From Actinomycetes bacterium (lineage in GTDB: Bacteria > Actinomycetota > Actinomycetes > S36-B12 > UBA5976): a stretch of DNA of 37,857 nt. Each line of letters opens with the position of its first letter. Positions within the stretch are counted from its first letter, which is position 1. The stretch covers positions 1-37,857 of the forward strand of contig JAKAIC010000009.1 in assembly GCA_021814565.1 (NCBI GenBank). The letters run 5' to 3'. Position numbers and translations under genes: made by a program. A model generated the notes under the pieces. The model worked only from the letters and a program-made list of their open reading frames with translations. It was not told the DNA's origin and made no database searches. Shown here piece by piece: positions 17,336 through 27,162 of the stretch.

Positions 17336-19000
17336 TCAGTACTTCACTTCAGCCGGTACCCACTCGGGATCGCTCTGGAAACCAAGACCCGTCGCGGACC
17401 GCAGGGCTGCGAACTCGCCAGCTGCTGTCTGGTCCCCTGCATACAGCCAGGAGTTGAAGGCAGGGATCAGCGCCAGATGCTGCGCTCCAGTCAGCAGCGA
17501 CGAGCCGCCACAATGCCCGATGCCGCTCGTGCGCTTGGCCGCGGTTGCTGCGGGGTCACCGAGCACCGTCCAGCCATCGCTGGGGGCGGCGGCGTACATG
17601 GCGACTGCCAGCGGCAGCTTGTGCCGCTTGCTGACGGCACCGGCCGCTGCGGACTTGTCGACGTAACGCTGCACCCATCCCGCCTGCGTCACCGGGTCCA
17701 CTTCATACCCGACGAGCATGGTGGGCACCCGGGCCACGCCACTGTACGAAGGGAATGCCTTCTTCGCGGCATCCACTGCGGCTGGGTTGGCCGGATAGCG
17801 CAACGCCGCATTGCCCTTGCTGGCATCCAGGGCGCCGAGCATCTGGTCCACTACGTCTGTGCCGCCGAGGTTCAGGAAGGTCTCGTACTGTGCCCGCTGC
17901 TCATCGGTGAGCAGGTCGGTGTACGACGTGTTCACGTTGTCGGTGAAGTTGGCACTGCCCGTGGCCAGACCGCCGGCCACGCGGATGCGCGATTCGACAT
18001 CGAATCGAAGCAGCGTTGCCAGCACCGCTGCCTGACCGATGTTCTCCGCCATCGCGGCACTGGTGTTGAGTTGAGAGGCGAGCAGGGGACCACCGGTGGT
18101 GATGCCGTCATAGGAGGCTGAGGCCTCGGGAAGTCCCGCGATGAGTCCAGCCATCAGCACCACGTTGCGCGCCAGCAACTTGGTCGGGGTCACGGCGTTG
18201 GCATTGGCCTTGATGCCGCCCAGGAACCCCAGCACCTTGTTGAGGTCGCCGTAGGCCTGCATGAGCCCCGCCGGACCGGCGTCGTAGGTGAGCTTGAGAT
18301 CGACGCCACCCAGCACCTTCACCACATACAACGCATCGAGTGCCTGCTGGAAGGCCTGAGTGGTGGTCGGCGGTACGGCGCATTCGACGTACGCAGCACT
18401 CACGCGCGGCACTGTCTCCTCCAGTGCGAGCGCGGGCAGCGTGCCCATGCTCTCCCCCCACACCATCACGCGCTTGAGGCCGTACACGAAGCCGGTGCGC
18501 ATCTTGTCGATGAGTGCCTTGCCCGCGTTGTACTCCTCCTGCACGGCCCAGCCCTGAGTGTCACCGCCGCCGACACCGGCCACACCGAAGCCCTTGGCCA
18601 TCAACGCTGCCGCCAGTGCCTCGCTGCCGCCAGAGGCCAGATCGGGCTTGCCGTTGGCAATCCAGGTGGCGCCCAGGCCGGGCACCGTGACCGAGTTGTA
18701 GGCGGGGTTGTTCGAGTAGTCGATGCCCGCTGCCTTCAACGACTGCGGCACCGGAGTGTTCCTGCCGAAGCGGATGCCATGGAAGAAGACGATGACGGTG
18801 CCGTTGAAATTGATGGGGAGGCGCAGTGCGTAGAGACCGAGGCCATTGCCCAGATCACCACTGCACTGGTCCTGCACCTCGCCTGGCCAGCAGGTGCCTT
18901 CCTTGACGCCGGCATTGGCGGGCGCCAGCGAGCCTGCAGCCGCGAGTGACAGCGCGGCCAGGGCACCGAGTATGCGATTGCGTGTTGTGATGCGCCTCAT
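17336..19000 (-). CDS. Secreted alpha/beta-hydrolase-like protein, function unknown
   Basis: Signal peptide MRRITTRNRILGALAALSLAAAGSLAPANA; VIVFFHGIRFG, nucleophile elbow GESMG, late candidate His in GIGHCGG. Confidence 0.75.
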   Translation of the reverse strand: MRRITTRNRILGALAALSLAAAGSLAPANAGVKEGTCWPGEVQDQCSGDLGNGLGLYALRLPINFNGTVIVFFHGIRFGRNTPVPQSLKAAGIDYSNNPAYNSVTVPGLGATWIANGKPDLASGGSEALAAALMAKGFGVAGVGGGDTQGWAVQEEYNAGKALIDKMRTGFVYGLKRVMVWGESMGTLPALALEETVPRVSAAYVECAVPPTTTQAFQQALDALYVVKVLGGVDLKLTYDAGPAGLMQAYGDLNKVLGFLGGIKANANAVTPTKLLARNVVLMAGLIAGLPEASASYDGITTGGPLLASQLNTSAAMAENIGQAAVLATLLRFDVESRIRVAGGLATGSANFTDNVNTSYTDLLTDEQRAQYETFLNLGGTDVVDQMLGALDASKGNAALRYPANPAAVDAAKKAFPSYSGVARVPTMLVGYEVDPVTQAGWVQRYVDKSAAAGAVSKRHKLPLAVAMYAAAPSDGWTVLGDPAATAAKRTSGIGHCGGSSLLTGAQHLALIPAFNSWLYAGDQTAAGEFAALRSATGLGFQSDPEWVPAEVKY

Positions 19001-19008
19001 CGATGACC

Positions 19009-20274
19009 TCACGGGAGCAGATTGGCCGGCGCTGCCGGACGGTTGAAGGTGGACAACTGCACAGGGCCGGAGCCGGAATCCGTCTCATAGACACCTGCCG
19101 ATACGCGCTTCTGCACCAGATCGGCGCCGTAGCGCCCGATGTAGTAGCCGCTGTAGCCCTGATGCGTGGCGCCCTTGAAGGGCACGAAAGCCGCCGTCTT
19201 GAAGTTGGCAGCCTTGGCCATGGCGGCGATCAGGCCCTTGCGTGTGAGCTTCTTGCCCACGGCCTTGATGGCCTGTGCCACCAGGTAGGCGTCGTTCACG
19301 GCACCGATGGTGTAGGACGTCACCGGCACATTGGCAGCACCCAGGATCTTGGTGATGAGTGCGATGTAGCCATCGCTGGCGTCCTCGGCGACCGGGAGGA
19401 AGTTGGGTGAGTACACGCCGGTGAGCAGGGCCTTGGGCACGTTGAGATCGTCCAGCGTTTTCTTGTCGGCACCCACCGCGGACGCCAGCCAGGTCGGACT
19501 GAAGCCGAGCGCCTTGGCGGTGCCGATGGCGCTGGCAGTGGCTGCCGTGACACCGAAGACCACGACCAACTCGCACTTCTGTGCAGCGAAGCCGGCGATC
19601 TGCGCTTTCACGCCAGAGGAGGCGAGCAGCGCTGCGTTGTAGCCGGCCTTGGCGGCGAAACTCATGCCGCCGATTGCGAAGCCCTTGGCCGCGTCTCGAC
19701 CGAAGTCATCATCCTGATAGAGCAAGCAGGCCTTGAGCGACTTGAGCGAATCCGTGTCGGCAATGAACTTCGACATGATCTTGGCCTCCGCGATATAAGA
19801 CGGGAAGCCGGGCCAGGTGTCCGGGTACTTGTGGGCGTTGGCAAAGCCGCTGTAGCCGGAGAGCACCATGAGATCCGGAATGCCACGGCGGTTGAGATCC
19901 TTCACCACCGTGGAGTGGGTTGCTGTACCGAGCCCGCTCATGATGGCGAACACCTTGTCCTGCAGGATCAGCGAGGACACCACGCGCTTGGTCTGTGCGG
20001 GGTCGTACTTGTCGTCCTTGACGATGAAGTTCACCTTGCGGTGATTGATGCCGCCCTTGGCGTTCACGTAATCGAAGTACGCCTTGATAGCGGCACCGAC
20101 ATCCTTGTAGCCGGGCGAAGCAGGGCCAGTCAGAGGCAGGTGGGTGCCGAGCGTGATCGTCGTCGCTGTGACGCCGGTCTCGGTCGGGACTCGCACCATG
20201 CCACTTGCCGGAGTCGCCGTGCCGGCGAGCAATGCAAGTGACCCCAGTGCAGTCAACGGACGGATGAATCTCAA
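19009..20274 (-). CDS. Branched-chain amino acid-type ABC transporter substrate-binding protein (LivJ-like)
   Basis: TTITLGTHLPLTGPASPGYKDVGAAIKAYFDYVNAKGGINHRKVNFIVKDDKYDPAQTKRVV...: Peripla_BP_6 type. TTG start preceded by GGAGGT. Confidence 0.92.
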   Translation of the reverse strand: MRFIRPLTALGSLALLAGTATPASGMVRVPTETGVTATTITLGTHLPLTGPASPGYKDVGAAIKAYFDYVNAKGGINHRKVNFIVKDDKYDPAQTKRVVSSLILQDKVFAIMSGLGTATHSTVVKDLNRRGIPDLMVLSGYSGFANAHKYPDTWPGFPSYIAEAKIMSKFIADTDSLKSLKACLLYQDDDFGRDAAKGFAIGGMSFAAKAGYNAALLASSGVKAQIAGFAAQKCELVVVFGVTAATASAIGTAKALGFSPTWLASAVGADKKTLDDLNVPKALLTGVYSPNFLPVAEDASDGYIALITKILGAANVPVTSYTIGAVNDAYLVAQAIKAVGKKLTRKGLIAAMAKAANFKTAAFVPFKGATHQGYSGYYIGRYGADLVQKRVSAGVYETDSGSGPVQLSTFNRPAAPANLLP

Positions 20275-20361
20275 GACGAACCTCCAGCGACGCTGAACAG
20301 GTGGCAGGGGGCGCCCCCATGTTCGGTGAACGTAAACCTCTGCTAACGCCAGCGGAAGTGC

Positions 20362-21351
20362 TCAGCGCGCGCCGGCGCGACGAATGTTCGCAATGCCACC
20401 CGGAGCAAGCCCAACGGTCAATAACAGCAGTCCGCCGTAGACCAGATTGGGAAGGTTCAGCCCCACCTGGTCTGGAAGTCCGAAGTTGGAGACGAGGGCG
20501 GTGAGCCATTCCGGCGTCAGCGCCAGCAGCAGCGCGCCGATCACGGCACCCACCAGACTCTGGCGTCCGCCGACAATGGTGCCGACCAGCAGTGACAGCG
20601 AGAGGCCGATTCCGAACGCGCCCGGAGCCGCCAGTCCCAGGATCTGTGTGAGCACTGCTCCCGCCAAGGCCGCACACACCGCGGATACGGCGAAGGCAAT
20701 GACTTTGGTGCGCGATGTATTGATACCGACGAGTGCCGCCGCTGGTTCGTGGTCGCGGGTGGCACGGATGCTGCGACCCAAGGGAGAGACGATGAGCGAG
20801 GACACCAACGCCACCACGAAGATGGCCGTAGCCCCAGCCACCCAGGCTTGCCAACGCTCGAGCGGGAAGTCCGGGCCCAGGCGGTCGGGCGGGTAGGGGC
20901 CATCAAGCAAGAGGCCTGAATCACCCCCCAACAGGTCCGGGAAGCGGTTGGCGAGTGCCGGCAGGCCCACCGCGAGTCCCAGCGTCAGGCCCGCGAGATA
21001 GGGGCCGCTCAGGCGCGCGGCAACCACGCCCACCGCCACCCCCACCGCAGCACCGACGACTGCCGCAGCCAGCATGCCCAGCCAGCTTGGCCAGCCGTGC
21101 ATCACCGCCAGCGCGAAGGCGTAACCGCCCGATGCCATGAATGCTCCATTGCCCAGCGACACCTGCCCACTGTGCCCCACCAGCACCACCATGCCGAAAA
21201 GTGCGACCGCGTAGGTGGCGACATAGGCGAGACGCAGGTTCCACAGGGCATCGACGCGGTTGTTGACGAGCATCCACAGCAGCGCGGACACCAGCATGAG
21301 GCACATCGTGGCCACGGCCCGGCCCCAAGGTCGCTGCAGGACTGTTCGCAT
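20362..21351 (-). CDS. Branched-chain amino acid-type ABC permease (LivM-like)
   Basis: LAYVATYAVALFGMVVLVGHSGQVSLGNGAFMASGGYAFAL..., LSLLVGTIVGGRQSLVGAVIGALLL. Confidence 0.93.
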   Translation of the reverse strand: MRTVLQRPWGRAVATMCLMLVSALLWMLVNNRVDALWNLRLAYVATYAVALFGMVVLVGHSGQVSLGNGAFMASGGYAFALAVMHGWPSWLGMLAAAVVGAAVGVAVGVVAARLSGPYLAGLTLGLAVGLPALANRFPDLLGGDSGLLLDGPYPPDRLGPDFPLERWQAWVAGATAIFVVALVSSLIVSPLGRSIRATRDHEPAAALVGINTSRTKVIAFAVSAVCAALAGAVLTQILGLAAPGAFGIGLSLSLLVGTIVGGRQSLVGAVIGALLLALTPEWLTALVSNFGLPDQVGLNLPNLVYGGLLLLTVGLAPGGIANIRRAGAR

Positions 21352-22226
21352 CAGACCCTCCGCACCGTTCGTGCCCCGAAGAGGCCCGCAGGCTGCACCA
21401 GCAGCGTCAGCACCAGCACCACCAGTGCGGCGATGGGAGCATCCGCCGCCTCGCTGTACATCGTCACCAGGGCAATCAGCAGGCCGGTCGAGATGCCACC
21501 AACCATGGCGCCGATCGGCGAATCAAGCCCGCCGACAACTGCTGCAGTGAAGGCGAACACGATGACGATGTCGAAGGAATTGGGCGAGAGGAAGGACAAG
21601 GGCGCGATGAGCACCCCACCCACCGCTCCGATGCCGCCTGCCAATGCCCAGCCCAGCATGAGCATGCGCGATACGCGCACCCCGCTGATGCGGGCGACAT
21701 CCGGGTTGAAGGCCGCGGCGCGCATGGCCAAGCCCAGGCGGGTGCGCGTCATGAAAAGCGTGAGCGCCACCGAAAGCAGGCTGGCGATCACGATGACGAG
21801 CAGGTCGTAGCGGCTCAGCAGGAACACGGTGTCACCGATCTTGATGCCATCGGTGGAGACCGGAGCCGGGAAGGAGCGTATGTCGCCTCCCCAGATCATG
21901 GAGGCCGCAGCCTGCAGCACTGCCAGTAATCCCAAGGAGGCGATGAGTGCCCCGCTCTCGTGCTCGCGCCTGAGCGCTCGTTGCACCAGGCCGTAGGCGA
22001 TGCCGCCGATGACGATGCCTGACACGGTCGCGACCAACAGCCCCAGCAGCCAACTGCCGGTGGCCTGGGAAACCGAGAGCGCCACGAAGGCGGAGACCAT
22101 GGCCTGTCCCGCCTGGGCGAAGTTCACGGCCCGACTCGATCGCCACACGAACACCACGGCCAAGGCGATGAGCCCGTAGACGATGCCGCTGCTCAGTCCC
22201 GAGAGCAGGGTGTTGATGAACTGCAT
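21351..22226 (-). CDS. Branched-chain amino acid-type ABC permease (LivH-like)
   Basis: MQFINTLLSGLSSGIVYGLIALAVVFVWRSSRAVNFAQAGQAMVSAFVALS...GVDSPIGA-like region GGLDSPIGAMVGGISTGL. Confidence 0.94.
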   Translation of the reverse strand: MQFINTLLSGLSSGIVYGLIALAVVFVWRSSRAVNFAQAGQAMVSAFVALSVSQATGSWLLGLLVATVSGIVIGGIAYGLVQRALRREHESGALIASLGLLAVLQAAASMIWGGDIRSFPAPVSTDGIKIGDTVFLLSRYDLLVIVIASLLSVALTLFMTRTRLGLAMRAAAFNPDVARISGVRVSRMLMLGWALAGGIGAVGGVLIAPLSFLSPNSFDIVIVFAFTAAVVGGLDSPIGAMVGGISTGLLIALVTMYSEAADAPIAALVVLVLTLLVQPAGLFGARTVRRV

Positions 22227-22936
22227 CACGCCACCCCGAGGTAGGCGTGAAGCAGGCGTGAATCCGAGGCCAGCTCGCGGGCCGGGCCCTCCGCCACGAC
22301 GCGGCCCAACGACAGCACGTAGGCATGATCGGACATATGCAGCGCCTTGGCCGCGTTCTGCTCCACCAGCAGGATGCACATCGACGTCTGCTTGGAAAGG
22401 TGGTTCACCAGTTCCAGGATCTGTGCCACCACGAGCGGAGCCAGACCCAGGCTTGGCTCGTCGAGCAGCAGTGCCTGGGGTTCGGCCATCAGGGCTCGGG
22501 CAATCGCCAGTTGCTGTCGTTCACCGCCGCTCAGCGTGTCCGCGCGCTGGCGCCGACGTCCCCGGAGTGCAGGGAAGAGGTCGTACATGGCATCGAGCCG
22601 ACCGCGCACGCTCGAAGCAGGACGAGTGAGGGCGCCGAGCAGCAGGTTCTCCTCGAGGCTGAGCTCCCCGATGGTGGCACGGCCTTCAGGCACGAAGCCC
22701 AGCCCCAGACGCACACGCTCCGCCGGCGCCACCCCTGCGAGGTCCACGCCGTTGAGTGCGATGGAGCCGCTGTGCAGCCGCACCAAGCCGGCGCAGGCGC
22801 GAAGCAGCGTTGACTTTCCTGCTCCATTGGCTCCAACCACCGTCGTGACACGACCGGGCGGGGCGACGAGCGAGACCTGCTCACAGGCGTGCATGGCGCC
22901 GAAACTCACGGTGACGCCCTCGAGCAACAAGGTCAT
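22226..22936 (-). CDS. Branched-chain amino acid-type ABC ATPase (LivF-like)
   Basis: VVGANGAGKSTLLRACAGL, RLGLGFVPEGRATIGELSLEENLLLGA, LSGGERQQLAIARALMAEPQALLLDEPSLGLAP, ILLVEQNAAKAL. Confidence 0.96.
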   Translation of the reverse strand: MTLLLEGVTVSFGAMHACEQVSLVAPPGRVTTVVGANGAGKSTLLRACAGLVRLHSGSIALNGVDLAGVAPAERVRLGLGFVPEGRATIGELSLEENLLLGALTRPASSVRGRLDAMYDLFPALRGRRRQRADTLSGGERQQLAIARALMAEPQALLLDEPSLGLAPLVVAQILELVNHLSKQTSMCILLVEQNAAKALHMSDHAYVLSLGRVVAEGPARELASDSRLLHAYLGVA

Positions 22937-23688
22937 GCTGCCGCCTCACCCAGATAGGCCACGCGCACTGCGGGATTGTCACGAATACTGGCGGGGTCAC
23001 CCTCGGCGATGAGTCGGCCGGCATCAAGCACGTAGATGTGATCGCACACGCCCATGACGAAGTCCATGTGGTGCTCCACCACCAGCACGCTGCGTTCGGG
23101 TTTCATGGCACGCACCAAGGTGGACAACTCCGCGATATCGGCGGCCGAGATCCCACCCGCCGGTTCGTCGAGCATCACCAGTTCCGGGTCGGACATCAGA
23201 GCACGCGCCAGTGCCACGCGTTTACGAGTCGGGTACGGAAGATCGGCAGGCATGCGCAAGGCGGCATCTGCGACACCGAACTGCTCGAGCAGGGACTGCG
23301 CCCGTCCCTGCAACTCCCTGTCCCGGCGGCGCATGCGCGGTGACGACAGGAAGGAGCCGGCACCGGTGTGCTGCTCGCGCTGCGCGCCCAGCACCACGTT
23401 CTGCAACACATTCAGGGAGTCGAAGAGGCCCACCGCCTGCAGGGTGCGCGCGATACCGGCACCCGCAAGATCGTGCGGCTGCCACTGTTGCCTGCGGCCG
23501 CGCCACTCGATGTGACCGGCGGTCGGCGCCACGAATCCGCTGATGACGTTGAACACGGTCGTCTTGCCTGCGCCATTGGGACCGATCAGTCCCACGATGC
23601 GGCCCTCGGGGACATCAAGGGAGACATCGTCGAGGATCTGCAATCCTCCGATGCGTACCGAGATGCCGCTGACGCGGAGCAAGGACAT
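22933..23688 (-). CDS. Branched-chain amino acid-type ABC ATPase (LivG-like)
   Basis: MSLLRVSGISVRIGGLQILDDVSLDVPEGRIVGLIGPNGAGKTTVFNVISG..., ARALMSDPELVMLDEPAGGISAADI, VVEHHMDFVMGVCDHIYVLDAGRLIAEG. Confidence 0.96.
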   Translation of the reverse strand: MSLLRVSGISVRIGGLQILDDVSLDVPEGRIVGLIGPNGAGKTTVFNVISGFVAPTAGHIEWRGRRQQWQPHDLAGAGIARTLQAVGLFDSLNVLQNVVLGAQREQHTGAGSFLSSPRMRRRDRELQGRAQSLLEQFGVADAALRMPADLPYPTRKRVALARALMSDPELVMLDEPAGGISAADIAELSTLVRAMKPERSVLVVEHHMDFVMGVCDHIYVLDAGRLIAEGDPASIRDNPAVRVAYLGEAAA

Positions 23689-23870
23689 GCCGCGCACCGT
23701 ACTTGGCGGGTGGAGGCGGGCAAAGGCTTTAGGTCAGATGACGATGCAACAGGTCCCCCCGCGCCCACGAACGGCTTGCGGCGCCCGCTTGGGCCTTCCT
23801 CCCATTGCCAGTTGGCAGCGGCAGGTCTTGGATGGCCCCGTCAGCGTTGCGCTACCGGTAAGGGGCCGCC

Positions 23871-24314
23871 ATGCCGCGCATCACGGGGTCCGTCGATATC
23901 GAACGTCCCATCGTCGAGGTCTTCGATTTCGTCGCGGACGAGGAACATGAACCGTTGTACAACACGCAGATGTTGTCCGCTCGCCGATCAGGCACCGGGC
24001 CCATCGGCGTCGGCGCCAGCTTCCACGTGGTGGTTCAGGGTGTGGGCGGCAAGTCGGAGATGGACATCACCTACATCGAGTACGAGCGCCCTAGGCTCCT
24101 CACCTCCGTCACGCAGGTCGGCGGCATGGAGATTGCCGGGTCGCTGCGCTTCGAGGAGCTTGGCGATGTGACACGGATGCATTGGAACTGGGACATCCGG
24201 CCGCACGGGGTCATGTCGGCCTTCGGACCAGTGATCACCTGGCAGGGCCGACGGCAGGAGGAGCGCATCTGGCACTCGCTGAAGCGTTATCTGGAGGCCA
24301 GCGCGGGCTCCTGA
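23871..24314 (+). CDS. SRPBCC family protein
   Basis: MPRITGSVDIERPIVEVFDFVADEEHEPLYNTQMLSARRSGTGPIGVGASF...: polyketide cyclase/SRPBCC-like. AAGGGG Shine-Dalgarno. Confidence 0.85.
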   Translation: MPRITGSVDIERPIVEVFDFVADEEHEPLYNTQMLSARRSGTGPIGVGASFHVVVQGVGGKSEMDITYIEYERPRLLTSVTQVGGMEIAGSLRFEELGDVTRMHWNWDIRPHGVMSAFGPVITWQGRRQEERIWHSLKRYLEASAGS

Positions 24315-24356
24315 GGAGCGGGGAATGAGCGCCCAGCACGGTACGTTGCAACGACT

Positions 24357-24761
24357 ATGACCTACGAAGTGCAACGTTCGCCCGAGGAGTGGCGCCGCAT
24401 TCTCGGCCCTGACGCCTTCCGCGTGCTGCGCGAGGCGGCGACCGAGCCAGCTTGGACCGGTGAGTTGCTCGAGGAGCAGCGCGAGGGCCGCTATCGCTGC
24501 GCTGCCTGCGGGAATGAGTTGTTCCGCGCCGGCACCAAGTTCGACTCGCATTGCGGGTGGCCCAGCTTCTACCAAGCGGTCCGTCCGGATGCCGTGGAAC
24601 TGCGCGAGGATCGCTCGCACTTCATGCTGCGCACAGAGGTGCTGTGCGCCAAGTGCGGGTCGCATCTGGGCCATGTCTTCCCCGACGGCTATGGAACACC
24701 CACCGGTGACCGCTACTGCATGAATTCGCTGTCGCTGGAGTTCGAGCCCGACCAGGGCTGA
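24357..24761 (+). CDS. msrB: Peptide-methionine (R)-S-oxide reductase
   Basis: CAACGNELFRAGTKFDSHCGWPSFYQAV, CAKCGSHLGHVFPDG, GDRYCMNSLSLEF. Confidence 0.96.
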   Translation: MTYEVQRSPEEWRRILGPDAFRVLREAATEPAWTGELLEEQREGRYRCAACGNELFRAGTKFDSHCGWPSFYQAVRPDAVELREDRSHFMLRTEVLCAKCGSHLGHVFPDGYGTPTGDRYCMNSLSLEFEPDQG

Positions 24762-24852
24762 GGTACATCATTGCCGGAAGCTGCGGATGGGGTGGGCCGG
24801 CCACCCAGGTGACGGAAACACCCGTCAGGCACCGAAGCAGCGCAGCTCTGGA

Positions 24853-26043
24853 TTACTGCTTCCCGCGCGCGTTGACGAAGGCGGCCGCGGCCGTGCGGAT
24901 GTCCTGCTCGCTGTGCGCAGCGGAGACCTGGGTGCGGATGCGCGCCTTGCCCATGGGCACCACCGGGTAAGAGAAGGCCACTGCGTACACACCCTCCGTC
25001 AGCAGGCGTTTGGCGAACTCGGCGGCGGCCACCGCGTCACCGAACATGACCGGCACGATGGGAGTCTCACCCGGCAGCAGGTCGAAACCGGCGTTGCTGA
25101 GCAGTTCGCGGAAGAGCGCCGTATTGCTGCGCAGCCGTTCACGCAGTTCATCCGATTGCGTGAGCATGGCCAACACGGCTCGGGCCGCCCCCACCACCGA
25201 CGGTGGCACACTGTTGGAGAAGAGATAGGGCCGCGCGCGTTGACGCAACAGGGCGACGATTTCCGCACGGGCAGCGATGTAACCACCACTTGCGCCGCCC
25301 AGCGCCTTGCCCAGGGTCCCGCTCAGGATGTCCACACGACTGCCGACACCCGTCAACTCGGGAGTGCCAGCCCCATGCGCTCCCAGATGGCCTACCGCAT
25401 GGGAGTCATCAACCATGACAAGGGCGTCATAGCGCTCGGCCAGGTCACAGATCTCCGGCAGCCTGGCGATGTAGCCATCCATGGAGAACACCCCATCAGT
25501 GACGATGAGTCGCCGCCGCGCGTCCTGCGAGTCACGCAGGCATTGCTCGAGTTCCTGCATGTCCGAGTTGGCGTAGCGGAAGCGCTTGGCCTTGCACAGC
25601 CGGATGCCGTCGATGATGGAGGCGTGGTTGAGTGCGTCGGAGATAACCGCATCCTCCTCGCCCAGCAGCGCCTCGAAGACGCCGCCATTGGCGTCGAAGC
25701 AGGAGCCGAAGAGGATGGCAGCCTCGGTGCCGAGGAAGGCCGACAACTCGACCTCCAGCGCGCGATGGATGTCCTGGGTGCCGCAGATGAAGCGCACGGA
25801 GGCGGTACCGAAACCGTAGGCGTCGAGCACCTGATGTGCCGCAGCGATGACCAGGGGATGGTCAGCGAGGCCCAGGTAGTTGTTGGCGCACATGTTGATG
25901 AGGTCGCGGCCATCCACTCTGATGTGGGCGCCCTGCGGCGAGGTGATCTGACCCTCCTGCTTCCACAGACCGGCTGCGCTGATCTCATCGAGCTGCAGTT
26001 GCAGGGGCTGCTTCCATGATGAGTAGCTCACAGTTGCGTCCAA
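24853..26043 (-). CDS. kbl: Glycine C-acetyltransferase (2-amino-3-ketobutyrate CoA ligase)
   Basis: [38 protein letters not shown]..., [38 protein letters not shown]; start overlaps the tdh stop. Confidence 0.95.
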   Translation of the reverse strand: MDATVSYSSWKQPLQLQLDEISAAGLWKQEGQITSPQGAHIRVDGRDLINMCANNYLGLADHPLVIAAAHQVLDAYGFGTASVRFICGTQDIHRALEVELSAFLGTEAAILFGSCFDANGGVFEALLGEEDAVISDALNHASIIDGIRLCKAKRFRYANSDMQELEQCLRDSQDARRRLIVTDGVFSMDGYIARLPEICDLAERYDALVMVDDSHAVGHLGAHGAGTPELTGVGSRVDILSGTLGKALGGASGGYIAARAEIVALLRQRARPYLFSNSVPPSVVGAARAVLAMLTQSDELRERLRSNTALFRELLSNAGFDLLPGETPIVPVMFGDAVAAAEFAKRLLTEGVYAVAFSYPVVPMGKARIRTQVSAAHSEQDIRTAAAAFVNARGKQ

Positions 26044-27059
26044 TCCATGATGACCTTGCCGGCCTGGCCGCTCCTCGCCACCGCGAAGGCTTCGGTGTGG
26101 TCGGCGGCCGAGAAGCGGTGGGTGATGACACCTGAGATATCAAGACCGGACTGCAGCATGACGGACATGGCGTACCAGGTCTCGTACATCTCGCGACCGT
26201 AGATGCCCTTGATGGTGAGCATGTTGGTGATGGCACGATTCCAGTCCATGGGGGTGGGCTCCGCGAACAGCCCCAACAGCGCCAAGCGTCCGCCGTGGGC
26301 CATGTTGGCAACCATGGAGTTGAGAGCGGCGGCGTGACCGGACATCTCAAGCCCGACATCGAAGCCCTCGGTCATTCCAAGCTCCTGCTGCACCTGCTCA
26401 AGGCTGGTGGTGCGTGTGTCGATGGCGCTGGTGAGACCCATCTTGCGCGCCAGCTCGAGGCGATAGGGATTGATGTCCGTGATGACGACATGGCGAGCGC
26501 CGGCATGACGCACGATCGCCGCAGCCATCAACCCGATGGGGCCGGCGCCGGTGATGAGCACGTCCTCACCCAGCACCTTGTGGCTCAAGGCGGTGTGCGT
26601 GGCATTGCCGAAGGGATCGAAGATGGCCGCGATGTCGAGGTCAATGCCCTCGTGATGCGCCCATACATTGGTCATGGGCAAGGCCACGTACTCGGCGAAG
26701 GCGCCGGGGCGGTCGACACCGAGACCTGCGGTGTGCGCACAGAGGTGCCGGCGACCGGCCATGCAGTTGCGGCACCGGCCGCAGGTGAGGTGGCCTTCGC
26801 CGCTCACGATCTGGCCCGGGTGGAAGTCATTGACATTGCTGCCCACCTGCACCACTTCGCCCACGAATTCGTGGCCGATCACCAGCGCTGGCTTGATGTG
26901 CTCCTGTGCCCAGGCATCCCATGATTCGATGTGCAGGTCGGTGCCGCAGATGCCGGTTCGCAGCACCTTGATGAGCACGTCGTTGATGCCGATGACCGGA
27001 TCCGGGACCTCGATGATGTCGAGACCGGGAGCGGCCTGGGTCTTCGCAAGTGCGCGCAT
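26028..27059 (-). CDS. tdh: L-threonine 3-dehydrogenase
   Basis: [38 protein letters not shown], zinc-binding [57 protein letters not shown]; paired with kbl. Confidence 0.95.
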   Translation of the reverse strand: MRALAKTQAAPGLDIIEVPDPVIGINDVLIKVLRTGICGTDLHIESWDAWAQEHIKPALVIGHEFVGEVVQVGSNVNDFHPGQIVSGEGHLTCGRCRNCMAGRRHLCAHTAGLGVDRPGAFAEYVALPMTNVWAHHEGIDLDIAAIFDPFGNATHTALSHKVLGEDVLITGAGPIGLMAAAIVRHAGARHVVITDINPYRLELARKMGLTSAIDTRTTSLEQVQQELGMTEGFDVGLEMSGHAAALNSMVANMAHGGRLALLGLFAEPTPMDWNRAITNMLTIKGIYGREMYETWYAMSVMLQSGLDISGVITHRFSAADHTEAFAVARSGQAGKVIMDWTQL

Positions 27060-27162
27060 GTGAATACCTCCGGGGTACGGGTTTCACAGTACGCCCGCAG
27101 GCAGTGCCGGGGCTCGCTCCGCCACCGCTCGCAGCCACCCACAGGCGTCCTGCCGAATCGGG

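Noticed and set aside
16247-18121. Long ORFs at 16247-17317 (-, 356 aa) and 16949-18121 (+, 390 aa)
   Set aside because: They run across hisC-like, FMN-binding and hydrolase genes in other frames, with low-complexity Arg/His/Gly-rich translations; no recognisable domain.
20307-20318. GGGGGCGCCCCC palindrome between livM-like and the LivJ-like SBP gene
   Set aside because: Short all-GC palindrome in a high-GC genome; no further structure to support a regulatory call.
19709-20854. 381-aa minus-strand ORF
   Set aside because: Out-of-frame overlap with the LivJ-like SBP and LivM-like genes; no domain seen.
24787-26019. 410-aa plus-strand ORF
   Set aside because: Lies antisense to the well-supported kbl gene; composition is typical of a high-GC shadow frame.
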